64,000 nucleotides of DNA. Origin: an uncultured Paracoccaceae bacterium (GTDB lineage: Bacteria; Pseudomonadota; Alphaproteobacteria; Rhodobacterales; Rhodobacteraceae). Each line of letters opens with the position of its first letter. Position 1 is the first letter of the stretch. The stretch covers positions 62,001-126,000 of the forward strand of contig CALMJS010000030.1 in assembly GCA_937864535.1 (NCBI GenBank). The letters run 5' to 3'. Shown piece by piece: positions 8,463 through 15,619 of the stretch. The notes below the pieces were generated by a model. It ran no database searches. It saw only the letters and a list, made by a program, of their open reading frames with translations, and had not been told where the DNA came from. Position numbers and translations under genes: made by a program.

Positions 8463-9227
8463 CTAGGCAGAAATTGCGTCGAGGATCAGTTTAATCGCCA
8501 TGGCGGTGGAGGCAATCACCAGAACCGGTTTGATCACCCGCGCCCCGATCCGCATTGCCAGACGCGACCCGACATAGGCCCCGGCCATTTGGGCGATCCC
8601 CATACAAAGGCCCAAAATCCAGAGCGGCTTTGCCACCAAGGCAAAGGCCAGCATCCCGCCAACGTTGGAGGCGAAATTGAGCAGTTTCGTATGGGCCGTC
8701 GCCCGCAGAACCCCATAGCCCGCAAGGGCAACAAACCCGAGCATAAAGAACGCCCCGGTTCCGGGACCAATCAGCCCATCGTAAAAGCCGATCAGAGGCA
8801 CAAACGTCGCCATGAACACCACAGGCGGTATACGTTCAGTCCGGTCGATATCATTCAGACCGGGTTTGAATGCGAAGAACAATGCGACCGCGATCAACAG
8901 GACCGGAAGCCCCAGCCGGATCAGGGCCACTGGCAAATGCGTTGCGAGCAGAGCGCCCACAACCGCCGCCACAAAGGACACCGACGCCGCAGGCAGCTGC
9001 CGACGCAGGTCGACGTGACCCGCCCGCGCATAGTTGATCGCCGCCATGCCGGACCCGAACAGGCCCTGTACCTTATTCGTGGCGAGGGCCGTGACAGGCC
9101 CCAGCCCTGTAATCATCAGGGCCGGAACGGTAATCAGCCCGCCGCCGCCCGCAATCGAATCCACGAACCCAGCGCCAAAGGCGGCGCACATCAGCAGGAT
9201 CAGGGTATCGACGGAAACGCCCAGCAT
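8463..9227 (-). CDS. TauE/SafE (TSUP) family membrane transporter
   Basis: 254-residue integral membrane protein with about eight hydrophobic segments. The N-terminal AGFVDSIAGGGGLITVPAL is the hallmark TSUP motif and a related block (FYDGLIGPGTGAFFMLGF) opens the second half, giving the internal duplication of the family. Members export or import sulfite, sulfoacetate or other organosulfur and carboxylate anions; the substrate cannot be read from sequence. Its start codon directly follows the serB stop with no gap, so translation is likely coupled. Confidence 0.9.
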   Translation of the reverse strand: MLGVSVDTLILLMCAAFGAGFVDSIAGGGGLITVPALMITGLGPVTALATNKVQGLFGSGMAAINYARAGHVDLRRQLPAASVSFVAAVVGALLATHLPVALIRLGLPVLLIAVALFFAFKPGLNDIDRTERIPPVVFMATFVPLIGFYDGLIGPGTGAFFMLGFVALAGYGVLRATAHTKLLNFASNVGGMLAFALVAKPLWILGLCMGIAQMAGAYVGSRLAMRIGARVIKPVLVIASTAMAIKLILDAISA

Positions 9228-10103
9228 CTAGCCGACAAATTCTGTACGGGCGTAGCCCTGAATGAACAACAGCGCCGTCAGATCGCCGTGATTGATCCGC
9301 ACCTGACATTGTGCCTGAACGCTCGGTTTGGCGTGCAGGGCCACGCCGGTGCCAGCCCGCCCCAGCATCCCCAGATCGTTCGCCCCGTCGCCGACGGCGA
9401 TGACCTCTGCCTCGGCAATCCCCAGACGGGCGGTGATTTCCTCTAGCGCCTGCACCTTGGCTTCGCGGCCAAGGATCGGACGCGCTACCTTGCCGGTCAG
9501 TTTGCCGCCCTCTGCCAAGAGCGTATTGGCGCGGTTTTCATCAAAGCCCAGCGCAGCAGCCACACGCGCCGTAAAGGCGGTAAAGCCGCCCGACACCAGC
9601 GCGGCATAGGCGCCGTTGGATTTCATCGTTGCGATGAGTGTCCGACCGCCCGGCATATGCGTGATACGGGTGTCCAGCACCTGCCCGATCACGCTCTCAT
9701 CCAGACCGGCCAAGAGGCCGACCCGTTCGTCCAGCGCGCCTTCGAAATCCAACTCGCCATTCATCGCGCGGGCCGTAATCGCAGCAACGCGTTCGCCAAC
9801 CCCTGCCTCGGCGGCCAGTTCGTCAATGCATTCCTGACGGATCATCGTGCTATCCATATCGGCCAAGAGCATCTTTTTGCGGCGACCATCCGCGGGCTGG
9901 ATCACCAGATCAACGCCGGCGGCCTGCAAATCCTGCCAGACAGCCCATTGGTTATCGGGCACTGCCGGAATGCTAAATTCGGCAGCCTCGCTAACGGCCA
10001 GCCAGATAGCCTCGCCTCCGCCCCACGCATTGCGCAAGTTTTCCACCAAAGTAGCCTCGAGCAAGGGGCGTTCGGGCGACGTGAGCAGCGTGACGACAAA
10101 CAT
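9228..10103 (-). CDS. serB: Phosphoserine phosphatase SerB
   Basis: Hydrolyses L-3-phosphoserine to serine, the last step of the phosphorylated serine pathway. HAD-superfamily motifs are all present: LLADMDSTM (motif I, nucleophile Asp and acid Asp), SGG (motif II), the Lys in LTGKVARP and VGDGANDLGML (motif IV). The N-terminal ~80 residues form the family's regulatory extension. Start MFVVTLLTSP is preferred to an in-frame ATG four codons upstream, since homologues recalled from roseobacters begin there. serC and serA lie just across on the plus strand, so all three pathway genes are within 5 kb. Confidence 0.93.
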   Translation of the reverse strand: MFVVTLLTSPERPLLEATLVENLRNAWGGGEAIWLAVSEAAEFSIPAVPDNQWAVWQDLQAAGVDLVIQPADGRRKKMLLADMDSTMIRQECIDELAAEAGVGERVAAITARAMNGELDFEGALDERVGLLAGLDESVIGQVLDTRITHMPGGRTLIATMKSNGAYAALVSGGFTAFTARVAAALGFDENRANTLLAEGGKLTGKVARPILGREAKVQALEEITARLGIAEAEVIAVGDGANDLGMLGRAGTGVALHAKPSVQAQCQVRINHGDLTALLFIQGYARTEFVG

Positions 10104-10217
10104 AGGGCAGTCCATTTTGGAAATTTCGCCTTGCCTATCGCACGAAGGCCCCTCTGTGCCAAGCGGGGTGATCCAAAATCCCCCGTACGGCGTATGATTA
10201 AAAAAGGGACACGTGAT

Positions 10218-10709
10218 ATGTTACGACTGCTTTGTTTGATGATGGCGCTTGCTGGTCCTGCAGCGGCGCAAACCTTTCCGACGGTGACAGCAGATGACCT
10301 GAACGGGGTCAGCAAAACGCTGCCTGCGGGACTGCCCGGCGATCCGACGATCGTGTTTATCGCGTACAAGCGGAACCAGCAGGTGGATGTCGATAGCTGG
10401 GTGACGATGCTGGGGCTCGACCCCGAGCGGGGCGCAGAATACGTCGAATTGCCCGTGGTCGGTGGCATGACCAAGATGATGCGCGGGTTTGTCGATAACG
10501 GAATGCGGTCCGGCATCACGAACACCGCTGCCCGCGCCCGGACGATTACGCTCTATGAGGACGCCAGCGACATTAACGCGCCTCTCGGCTTTGAAGGTCG
10601 CGAAATGATTCGTGTTCTGGTCGTAAAGCGCGATGGAACCGTGCTTTGGTCCACCTCTGGCCCGGCAACGGTGCAAGGCGTCGCGGAAGTGCAGAGCGTT
10701 TATCGCTAG
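10218..10709 (+). CDS. Secreted thioredoxin-fold-like protein (possibly ATP10-like)
   Basis: 163-residue exported protein. A signal peptide (residues 1-18, hydrophobic core LLCLMMALAGPAAAQ) precedes a mature domain with a TIVFIAYKRNQQ strand/turn and a late IRVLVVKRDGTVLWSTSG strand pair, the layout of a thioredoxin or redoxin fold. No CxxC pair is visible, so a thiol-redox role is doubtful. The pattern of an internal hydrophobic strand and final DGTVLW-SG segment recalls the ATP10/assembly-factor family, but that is a guess. Start ATG follows AAGGGAC; an alternative ATG at 10194 would spoil the signal peptide. It is divergent from serB. Confidence 0.7.
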   Translation: MLRLLCLMMALAGPAAAQTFPTVTADDLNGVSKTLPAGLPGDPTIVFIAYKRNQQVDVDSWVTMLGLDPERGAEYVELPVVGGMTKMMRGFVDNGMRSGITNTAARARTITLYEDASDINAPLGFEGREMIRVLVVKRDGTVLWSTSGPATVQGVAEVQSVYR

Positions 10710-10805
10710 AGCACGTCGGTCGGGTTTCCGATAGGAACGACATCTGGTTCAAATGCGACCTTTTCTTTGGATCCCGCGTCATTTTCCCCATTGCGAGATT
10801 CTGCG

Positions 10806-10850
10806 CCGCCGCATATGCCCTGCGGCGGGACACCTCTCCCCAACGAGAGG
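10806..10850 (+). ncRNA. serC leader RNA (two-hairpin cis-regulatory element)
   Basis: Two perfect hairpins sit immediately upstream of serC: CCGCCGCA/TGCGGCGG (10806-10813 with 10821-10828) and CCTCTC/GAGAGG (10833-10838 with 10845-10850). The second ends 24 nt before the serC start. A serC RNA motif with this gene association was described computationally in alphaproteobacteria; this leader fits by position and architecture. Whether it binds a ligand or acts as an attenuator is not known from sequence. An in-frame ATG at 10767 would translate the hairpins and is rejected. Confidence 0.65.
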
Positions 10851-10874
10851 CGTATATCTGAAAGGGTACCAGAA

Positions 10875-12020
10875 ATGGTCAAAGAGACACCGGCAGTGCG
10901 TCCGGCAAACGCGCGTTTTTCTTCCGGCCCCTGCGCCAAAATCCCCGCTTTCGAACTGGATATGCTGGCTGACGCCCCTCTGGGCCGTTCGCACCGCGCT
11001 GCCGTTGGCAAGGCCAAGCTGAAAGAGGCGATTGACCTCACCCGTGAAATCCTCGGCGTTCCCGCTGACTACCGCATCGGCATTGTACCGGCGTCCGACA
11101 CCGGCGCTGTCGAGATGGCCATGTGGTCGCTGCTGGGTGCCCGTGGCGTCGATATGGTCGCTTGGGAATCCTTCGGCGAAGGCTGGGTCACCGACGTGTC
11201 CAAGCAGCTCAAGCTCGACGCCACAATCCACAAGGCCGGTTACGGCGAGATCGTCGATTTCGCCAACGTGAACTTTGACAACGATGTCGTCTTTACCTGG
11301 AACGGCACGACCTCGGGCGTCCGCCTGCCGAACGCCGACGCCATTCCGGCCGACCGCGCTGGCCTGACCATCTGCGACGCCACCTCGGCTGCTTTCGCGA
11401 TGGATCTGGACTGGGCCAAGCTCGACGTCACCACCTTCTCCTGGCAGAAGGTCATGGGCGGCGAAGGGGCGCACGGCATGCTGATCCTCAGCCCGCGCGC
11501 TGTCGAGCGTCTGGAATCCTATGTTCCCGCATGGCCGCTGCCGAAAATTTTCCGCCTGACCTCCAAGGGCAAGCTGATCGAAGGCATCTTTGTCGGTGAA
11601 ACCATCAACACACCGTCGATGCTGGCTGTCGAGGACTACATCGTTGCGCTGAAATGGGCGCAGTCGCTGGGCGGTCTGGACGCCATGATCGCCCGTTCCA
11701 CTGCGAACGCTACCGCGATCTGGGACTTCTGCGCGACCCGTGACTGGATTGCCAACCTTGCTGTTTCGGACGACATCCGTTCGAACACCTCGGTTTGCCT
11801 CAAGTTCACCGACGACCGCATCAAGGACGGCGCTGCCTTTGCCAAGGGCGTTGCCAAGCGTCTGGAAAAAGAGGGTGTTGCCCTTGACGTCGGCGCGTAC
11901 CGCGATGCCCCCGCAGGCCTGCGTGTCTGGTGTGGCGCGACCGTCGAAACCTCGGACATCGAGGCGATGCTCCCGTGGCTCGAATGGGCGTTCAACGCCG
12001 AGATCGAAGCCCAAGCGTGA
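10875..12020 (+). CDS. serC: Phosphoserine aminotransferase SerC
   Basis: Pyridoxal-phosphate enzyme converting 3-phosphohydroxypyruvate and glutamate to phosphoserine and 2-oxoglutarate. 381 residues, the long alphaproteobacterial SerC form. [11 protein letters not shown] opens the substrate-binding part; [16 protein letters not shown] precedes the PLP-lysine block [16 protein letters not shown] (Lys in SWQK). The start MVKETPAV is chosen because the upstream in-frame extension overlaps the leader hairpins and reads as low-quality coding sequence. The codon use is strongly biased, as in serA, suggesting high expression. serA follows after 77 nt in the same orientation. Confidence 0.95.
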   Translation: MVKETPAVRPANARFSSGPCAKIPAFELDMLADAPLGRSHRAAVGKAKLKEAIDLTREILGVPADYRIGIVPASDTGAVEMAMWSLLGARGVDMVAWESFGEGWVTDVSKQLKLDATIHKAGYGEIVDFANVNFDNDVVFTWNGTTSGVRLPNADAIPADRAGLTICDATSAAFAMDLDWAKLDVTTFSWQKVMGGEGAHGMLILSPRAVERLESYVPAWPLPKIFRLTSKGKLIEGIFVGETINTPSMLAVEDYIVALKWAQSLGGLDAMIARSTANATAIWDFCATRDWIANLAVSDDIRSNTSVCLKFTDDRIKDGAAFAKGVAKRLEKEGVALDVGAYRDAPAGLRVWCGATVETSDIEAMLPWLEWAFNAEIEAQA

Positions 12021-12097
12021 TCTGACGGGGCGCGCGACCCGCGCCCCTATCCTTTCCCATTCCAAGGGCAGAAGCCCGCCAGTCAAAGGAGCCCGTC

Positions 12098-13693
12098 ATG
12101 GCCCCCAAAGTTCTTATTTCCGACGAACTGTCCCCCGCTGCCGTCCAGATATTCAAGGATCGCGGTCTTGAAGTCGACTTCCAGCCGAAGCTCGGCAAGG
12201 ACAAAGAAGCCCTCGAAGCCATCATCGGCAACTACGACGGCCTCGCCATCCGGTCGGCCACCAAAGTGACCGAAAAGATCATCGCTGCGGCAACCAACCT
12301 CAAGGTCGTTGCCCGCGCCGGTATCGGTGTAGACAACGTGGACATCCCGGCTGCCTCGAAAAAGGGCATCATCGTGATGAACACCCCCTTCGGCAACATG
12401 ATCACCACTGCCGAACACGCGATCGCGATGATGTTCGCCGTTGCCCGCCAGATCCCCGAAGCCTCGGCTTCGACCCATGCTGGCAAGTGGGAAAAGTCCA
12501 AGTTCATGGGCGTCGAACTGACCGGCAAGACCCTTGGCGTCATCGGCGCAGGCAACATCGGTGGCATCGTGTGCCAGCGTGCTGTCGGCCTCAAGATGAA
12601 AGTGGCTGCCTACGACCCGTTCCTGTCGGACGAGCGCGCTGTCGAACTGGGCGTGACCAAGGTCGAGCTGGACGAGCTGCTGACCAAGGCCGACTTTATC
12701 ACCCTGCACGTTCCGCTGACCGACGCGACCCGCAACATCATCTCGGCCGAAGCGATCGCCAAGATGAAGGACGGCGTCCGCATCATCAACTGTGCCCGCG
12801 GCGGTCTGGTTGATGAAGCTGCTCTGGCCGAAGCCCTCAAGGCTGGCAAGGTTGCTGGCGCTGCCTTTGACGTGTTCGAAATCGAACCGGCTACCGACAG
12901 CCCGCTATTCAACCTGCCGAACGTCGTCTGTACGCCGCACCTTGGCGCGTCGACCTCGGAAGCACAGGAAAACGTGGCCCTTCAGGTTGCCGAACAGATT
13001 TCGGACTACCTGCTGACCGGCGCTGTGACCAACGCCCTGAACATGCCGTCCGTGACCGCCGAAGAGGCCAAGGTCATGGGCCCGTGGATCAAGCTGGCAG
13101 GCCACCTTGGCAACTTTATCGGCCAGATGACTGACGAGCCGATCAAGGCGATCAACGTGCTGTACGATGGTGTGGTTTCGACCATGAACCTCAAGGCGCT
13201 GGATTGCGGCGTGATCGCTGGCATTATGAAAAAAGCCAACCCGGACGTGAACATGGTTTCGGCTCCGGTGATCGCCAAAGAGCGCGGCGTGAAACTGTCC
13301 ACCACCACGCAGGACCAGTCGGGCGCATTCGAAGGCTACATCAAGGTAACCGTCGTCACCGAAAAGATGGAGCGTTCCGTCGCTGGTACCGTGTTCTCGG
13401 ATGGCAAGCCGCGCTTTATCCAGATCAAGGGTATCAATGTCGACGCCGAAGTCGGTCAGAACATGCTCTACACCACCAACGAAGACGTTCCGGGCATCAT
13501 CGGCACGCTGGGCGCGACGCTGGGCAACGCTGGTGTGAACATCGCCAACTTTACCCTTGGCCGCGCTGCGGCTGGCGGCGAAGCGATTGCGCTGCTCTAT
13601 GTCGACGAACCGTTGGGCGGCGATGTGCTGAACGCACTGGAAGCCACCGGCAAGTTCAAGCAGGTCAAGCCGCTGGTATTCGATATCGCCTAA
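12098..13693 (+). CDS. serA: D-3-phosphoglycerate dehydrogenase SerA
   Basis: NAD-dependent oxidation of 3-phosphoglycerate to 3-phosphohydroxypyruvate, the first committed step of serine synthesis. 531 residues, the long form with catalytic, nucleotide-binding, intervening and C-terminal ACT domains (ACT from about residue 455, VPGIIGTLGATLG). The Rossmann motif is LGVIGAGNIGG; active-site blocks NCARGG and TPHLGAST (His) are intact. AAAGGAG precedes the ATG. The ACT domain implies allosteric feedback, as known for serine inhibition in other long SerA enzymes. It is co-oriented with serC and ends in a terminator and an intergenic repeat. Confidence 0.96.
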   Translation: MAPKVLISDELSPAAVQIFKDRGLEVDFQPKLGKDKEALEAIIGNYDGLAIRSATKVTEKIIAAATNLKVVARAGIGVDNVDIPAASKKGIIVMNTPFGNMITTAEHAIAMMFAVARQIPEASASTHAGKWEKSKFMGVELTGKTLGVIGAGNIGGIVCQRAVGLKMKVAAYDPFLSDERAVELGVTKVELDELLTKADFITLHVPLTDATRNIISAEAIAKMKDGVRIINCARGGLVDEAALAEALKAGKVAGAAFDVFEIEPATDSPLFNLPNVVCTPHLGASTSEAQENVALQVAEQISDYLLTGAVTNALNMPSVTAEEAKVMGPWIKLAGHLGNFIGQMTDEPIKAINVLYDGVVSTMNLKALDCGVIAGIMKKANPDVNMVSAPVIAKERGVKLSTTTQDQSGAFEGYIKVTVVTEKMERSVAGTVFSDGKPRFIQIKGINVDAEVGQNMLYTTNEDVPGIIGTLGATLGNAGVNIANFTLGRAAAGGEAIALLYVDEPLGGDVLNALEATGKFKQVKPLVFDIA

Positions 13694-13698
13694 GTCAT

Positions 13699-13740
13699 GG
13701 GGGCGCTGCCCCCATACCCCCGAGGTATTTGGGGAAAGAT
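13699..13740 (+). repeat. Intergenic palindromic repeat, copy 1
   Basis: GGGGGC-GCT-GCCCCC (13699-13713) is followed by a second hairpin ATACC/GGTAT (13714-13728) and then TTTGGGGAAAGATGAA. It starts 5 nt after the serA stop. The same modules in the same order, relative to the upstream gene's stop, occur on the minus strand at 26074-26134. This matches a class of short intergenic repeats I recall as common in Rhodobacteraceae genomes. Confidence 0.6.
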
Positions 13741-13744
13741 GAAA

Positions 13745-13780
13745 GGGCGCGGTCCGAAAGGGTCGCGCCCGTTTTCCTTT
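13745..13780 (+). terminator. Rho-independent terminator after serA
   Basis: GGGCGCG (13745-13751) pairs with CGCGCCC (13764-13770), followed by GTTTTCCTTTT. The stem is GC-rich and the pyrimidine tract is appropriate for an intrinsic terminator of the serC-serA message. Confidence 0.75.
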
Positions 13781-13831
13781 TGGGAGGGGCGTGTTATGTG
13801 GCCACGCGGCGCGGGGGTAATCGAGGTTAAT

Positions 13832-14566
13832 ATGATCTACGCAATTGGCGATATTCATGGGCAACTGGACATGCTGGAGACAGCATTGAGCCGAATTGAA
13901 CAGGACGGCGGCGCGGATGCGCATGTCGTGTTCCTGGGCGATTATGTAGATCGTGGGCCCGATAGCCGCGGCGTTGTTCAGGCGCTGATTGACGGGCTGG
14001 CCGCTGGCCGAAACTGGACCGTACTGCGCGGCAATCACGACCGGATGTTTTGTCGGTTTGTGACCGACGGGATTGAACATGATAACCGCATCAGTTCCGG
14101 TAAAGGGTGGCTACATCCTGCATTGGGCGGACGCGAAACGCTGATGTCCTACGGCGTCGATCCTGATGCCCCCGACGCGTCGATCAAGGCGCGAGCGGCT
14201 GTTCCTGCCGAGCATCTGGCATTCCTGGCGAGTCGGGACCTGTGGTTCGAGACGGAAGCGTTGCTGTTTGTCCATGCAGGGATTTTGCCCGGCGTTGCGA
14301 TGGAGGACCAAACCGAAGACGATCTGATCTGGATACGCCCGGGATTTCTGGATCACCCCGGTCCGTTTCATGAAAAGCTGGTGGTGCATGGCCATACCGC
14401 GCTGGATCGGCCAGAGCGCTATGCCCATCGGATCGATCTGGACGGCGGCGCCGGCTATGGCCGCCCTTTGATCCCTGCGGTGTTTGACCAGACCGGGGTC
14501 TATCTGTTGACAAAGGCGGGACGCGAACCGATGGACATTCTAGCCATGCCAAGCTGGCCGAACTAA
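13832..14566 (+). CDS. Metallophosphoesterase (PPP/ApaH-like phosphatase)
   Basis: 244-residue calcineurin-like phosphoesterase. The three metal-binding signatures are all visible at the N-terminus: GDIHGQ (residues 6-11), GDYVDRGPDS and GNHDRMF; a C-terminal VVHGHT supplies the last His. These define the PPP/bis(5'-nucleosyl)-tetraphosphatase group; the substrate (protein phosphoserine or dinucleoside polyphosphate) cannot be distinguished. The start MIYAIGDIHG is preferred over an in-frame ATG 45 codons upstream, which would run through the terminator; GAGG lies just before. Its stop overlaps the next start as TAAATG, so it is coupled to the selenouridine synthase. Confidence 0.9.
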   Translation: MIYAIGDIHGQLDMLETALSRIEQDGGADAHVVFLGDYVDRGPDSRGVVQALIDGLAAGRNWTVLRGNHDRMFCRFVTDGIEHDNRISSGKGWLHPALGGRETLMSYGVDPDAPDASIKARAAVPAEHLAFLASRDLWFETEALLFVHAGILPGVAMEDQTEDDLIWIRPGFLDHPGPFHEKLVVHGHTALDRPERYAHRIDLDGGAGYGRPLIPAVFDQTGVYLLTKAGREPMDILAMPSWPN

Positions 14567-15619
14567 ATGCCACAGGAATTTCAAACGCTTGCGCAACTCT
14601 TGAGCCACGGATTCGACACGGTCATCGACGTGCGGTCGCCGGCGGAGTTTGCCGAAGACCATATTCCGGGCGCGATCAACCTGCCCGCGATGTCCAATGA
14701 AGAACGGGCCATTGTGGGCACCATCTACAAGCAGGTCAGCCCGTTCGAGGCCAAGAAAAAGGGGGCGGCGATCCTGGCCCGCAATACGGCGCGGCATCTG
14801 GACGAGAGCCTGAGCCATCATGACGGTGCGTGGCGACCGCTGGTCTATTGCTGGCGCGGTGGTCAACGGTCCGGATCGGTCACGATTATTCTAAAACAGA
14901 TCGGCTGGCGGGCGGATACGATCGCGGGCGGCTATCAAACGTTCCGCCGTTTGGTCTATGCCGCCATGTACGAGGCCGATGTTCCGCACAGGTTTATCCT
15001 GCTCGACGGCAATACCGGATCGGCCAAGACCGAGGTCCTAAACCGTTTGCCGGACTTGGGTTTGCAGATCCTGGACCTGGAGGGGCTCGCACGGCATCGC
15101 GGGTCTATGTTGGGGGCCATGGCAGGGGGACAGCCCAGCCAGAAAGCGTTTGAGACCGCGCTGGCCTGCGCCCTTGCGCAGATGGACCCGGCGCGTCCCG
15201 TGGTCGTCGAAGCCGAGAGCAGCAAGATCGGCAAGCTGATCGTGCCGCCCTCTGTCTGGAAGGCGATGTGCGCCGCACCCCGGATCGATATTTCCGTCCC
15301 GCTGGAGGCCCGTGTCACGTTTCTGAATGCGGCCTATCGCGACATCATCGACGATCCCGAGCGTCTAAAGGCGCGGCTGCAACCCCTGCGGTTCCATCGC
15401 AGCCATGCGGTCGTTGACCAATGGGAGGCGATGATCGCGGAACAGGACCACCACGGATTGGCGCGGTCACTGATCCTAGACCACTATGATCCGGCCTATG
15501 AAAAATCGCGATCCGTGCACGCGCCGCAGGTCATCGCGACGGTTCGCAGTTCGACGCTGGATACGGCCGGACAGGATGATCTGGCAGCGCAGGTCGCGCG
15601 GGTTATCAACGGGCTCTGA
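14567..15619 (+). CDS. mnmH: tRNA 2-selenouridine synthase MnmH/SelU
   Basis: Replaces the sulfur of 2-thiouridine at the tRNA wobble position with selenium via a geranylated intermediate, using selenophosphate. 350 residues. An N-terminal rhodanese domain (about 1-130, DVRSPAEF and catalytic Cys in VYCWRGGQRSGS) precedes a P-loop domain with LLDGNTGSAKTE (Walker A). Both halves match the family layout and length. Its start is adjacent to the preceding stop. It converges with selD, whose product makes the selenium donor; the two stop regions overlap by 14 nt. Confidence 0.95.
   Translation: MPQEFQTLAQLLSHGFDTVIDVRSPAEFAEDHIPGAINLPAMSNEERAIVGTIYKQVSPFEAKKKGAAILARNTARHLDESLSHHDGAWRPLVYCWRGGQRSGSVTIILKQIGWRADTIAGGYQTFRRLVYAAMYEADVPHRFILLDGNTGSAKTEVLNRLPDLGLQILDLEGLARHRGSMLGAMAGGQPSQKAFETALACALAQMDPARPVVVEAESSKIGKLIVPPSVWKAMCAAPRIDISVPLEARVTFLNAAYRDIIDDPERLKARLQPLRFHRSHAVVDQWEAMIAEQDHHGLARSLILDHYDPAYEKSRSVHAPQVIATVRSSTLDTAGQDDLAAQVARVINGL

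Noticed and set aside
10767-10874. In-frame N-terminal extension of SerC
   Set aside because: It would translate through the two leader hairpins; the start at 10875 matches family length and the leader is explained as RNA.
10779-12086. 435-codon open frame on the minus strand
   Set aside because: Antisense to serC and its leader, with no supporting RBS or domain.
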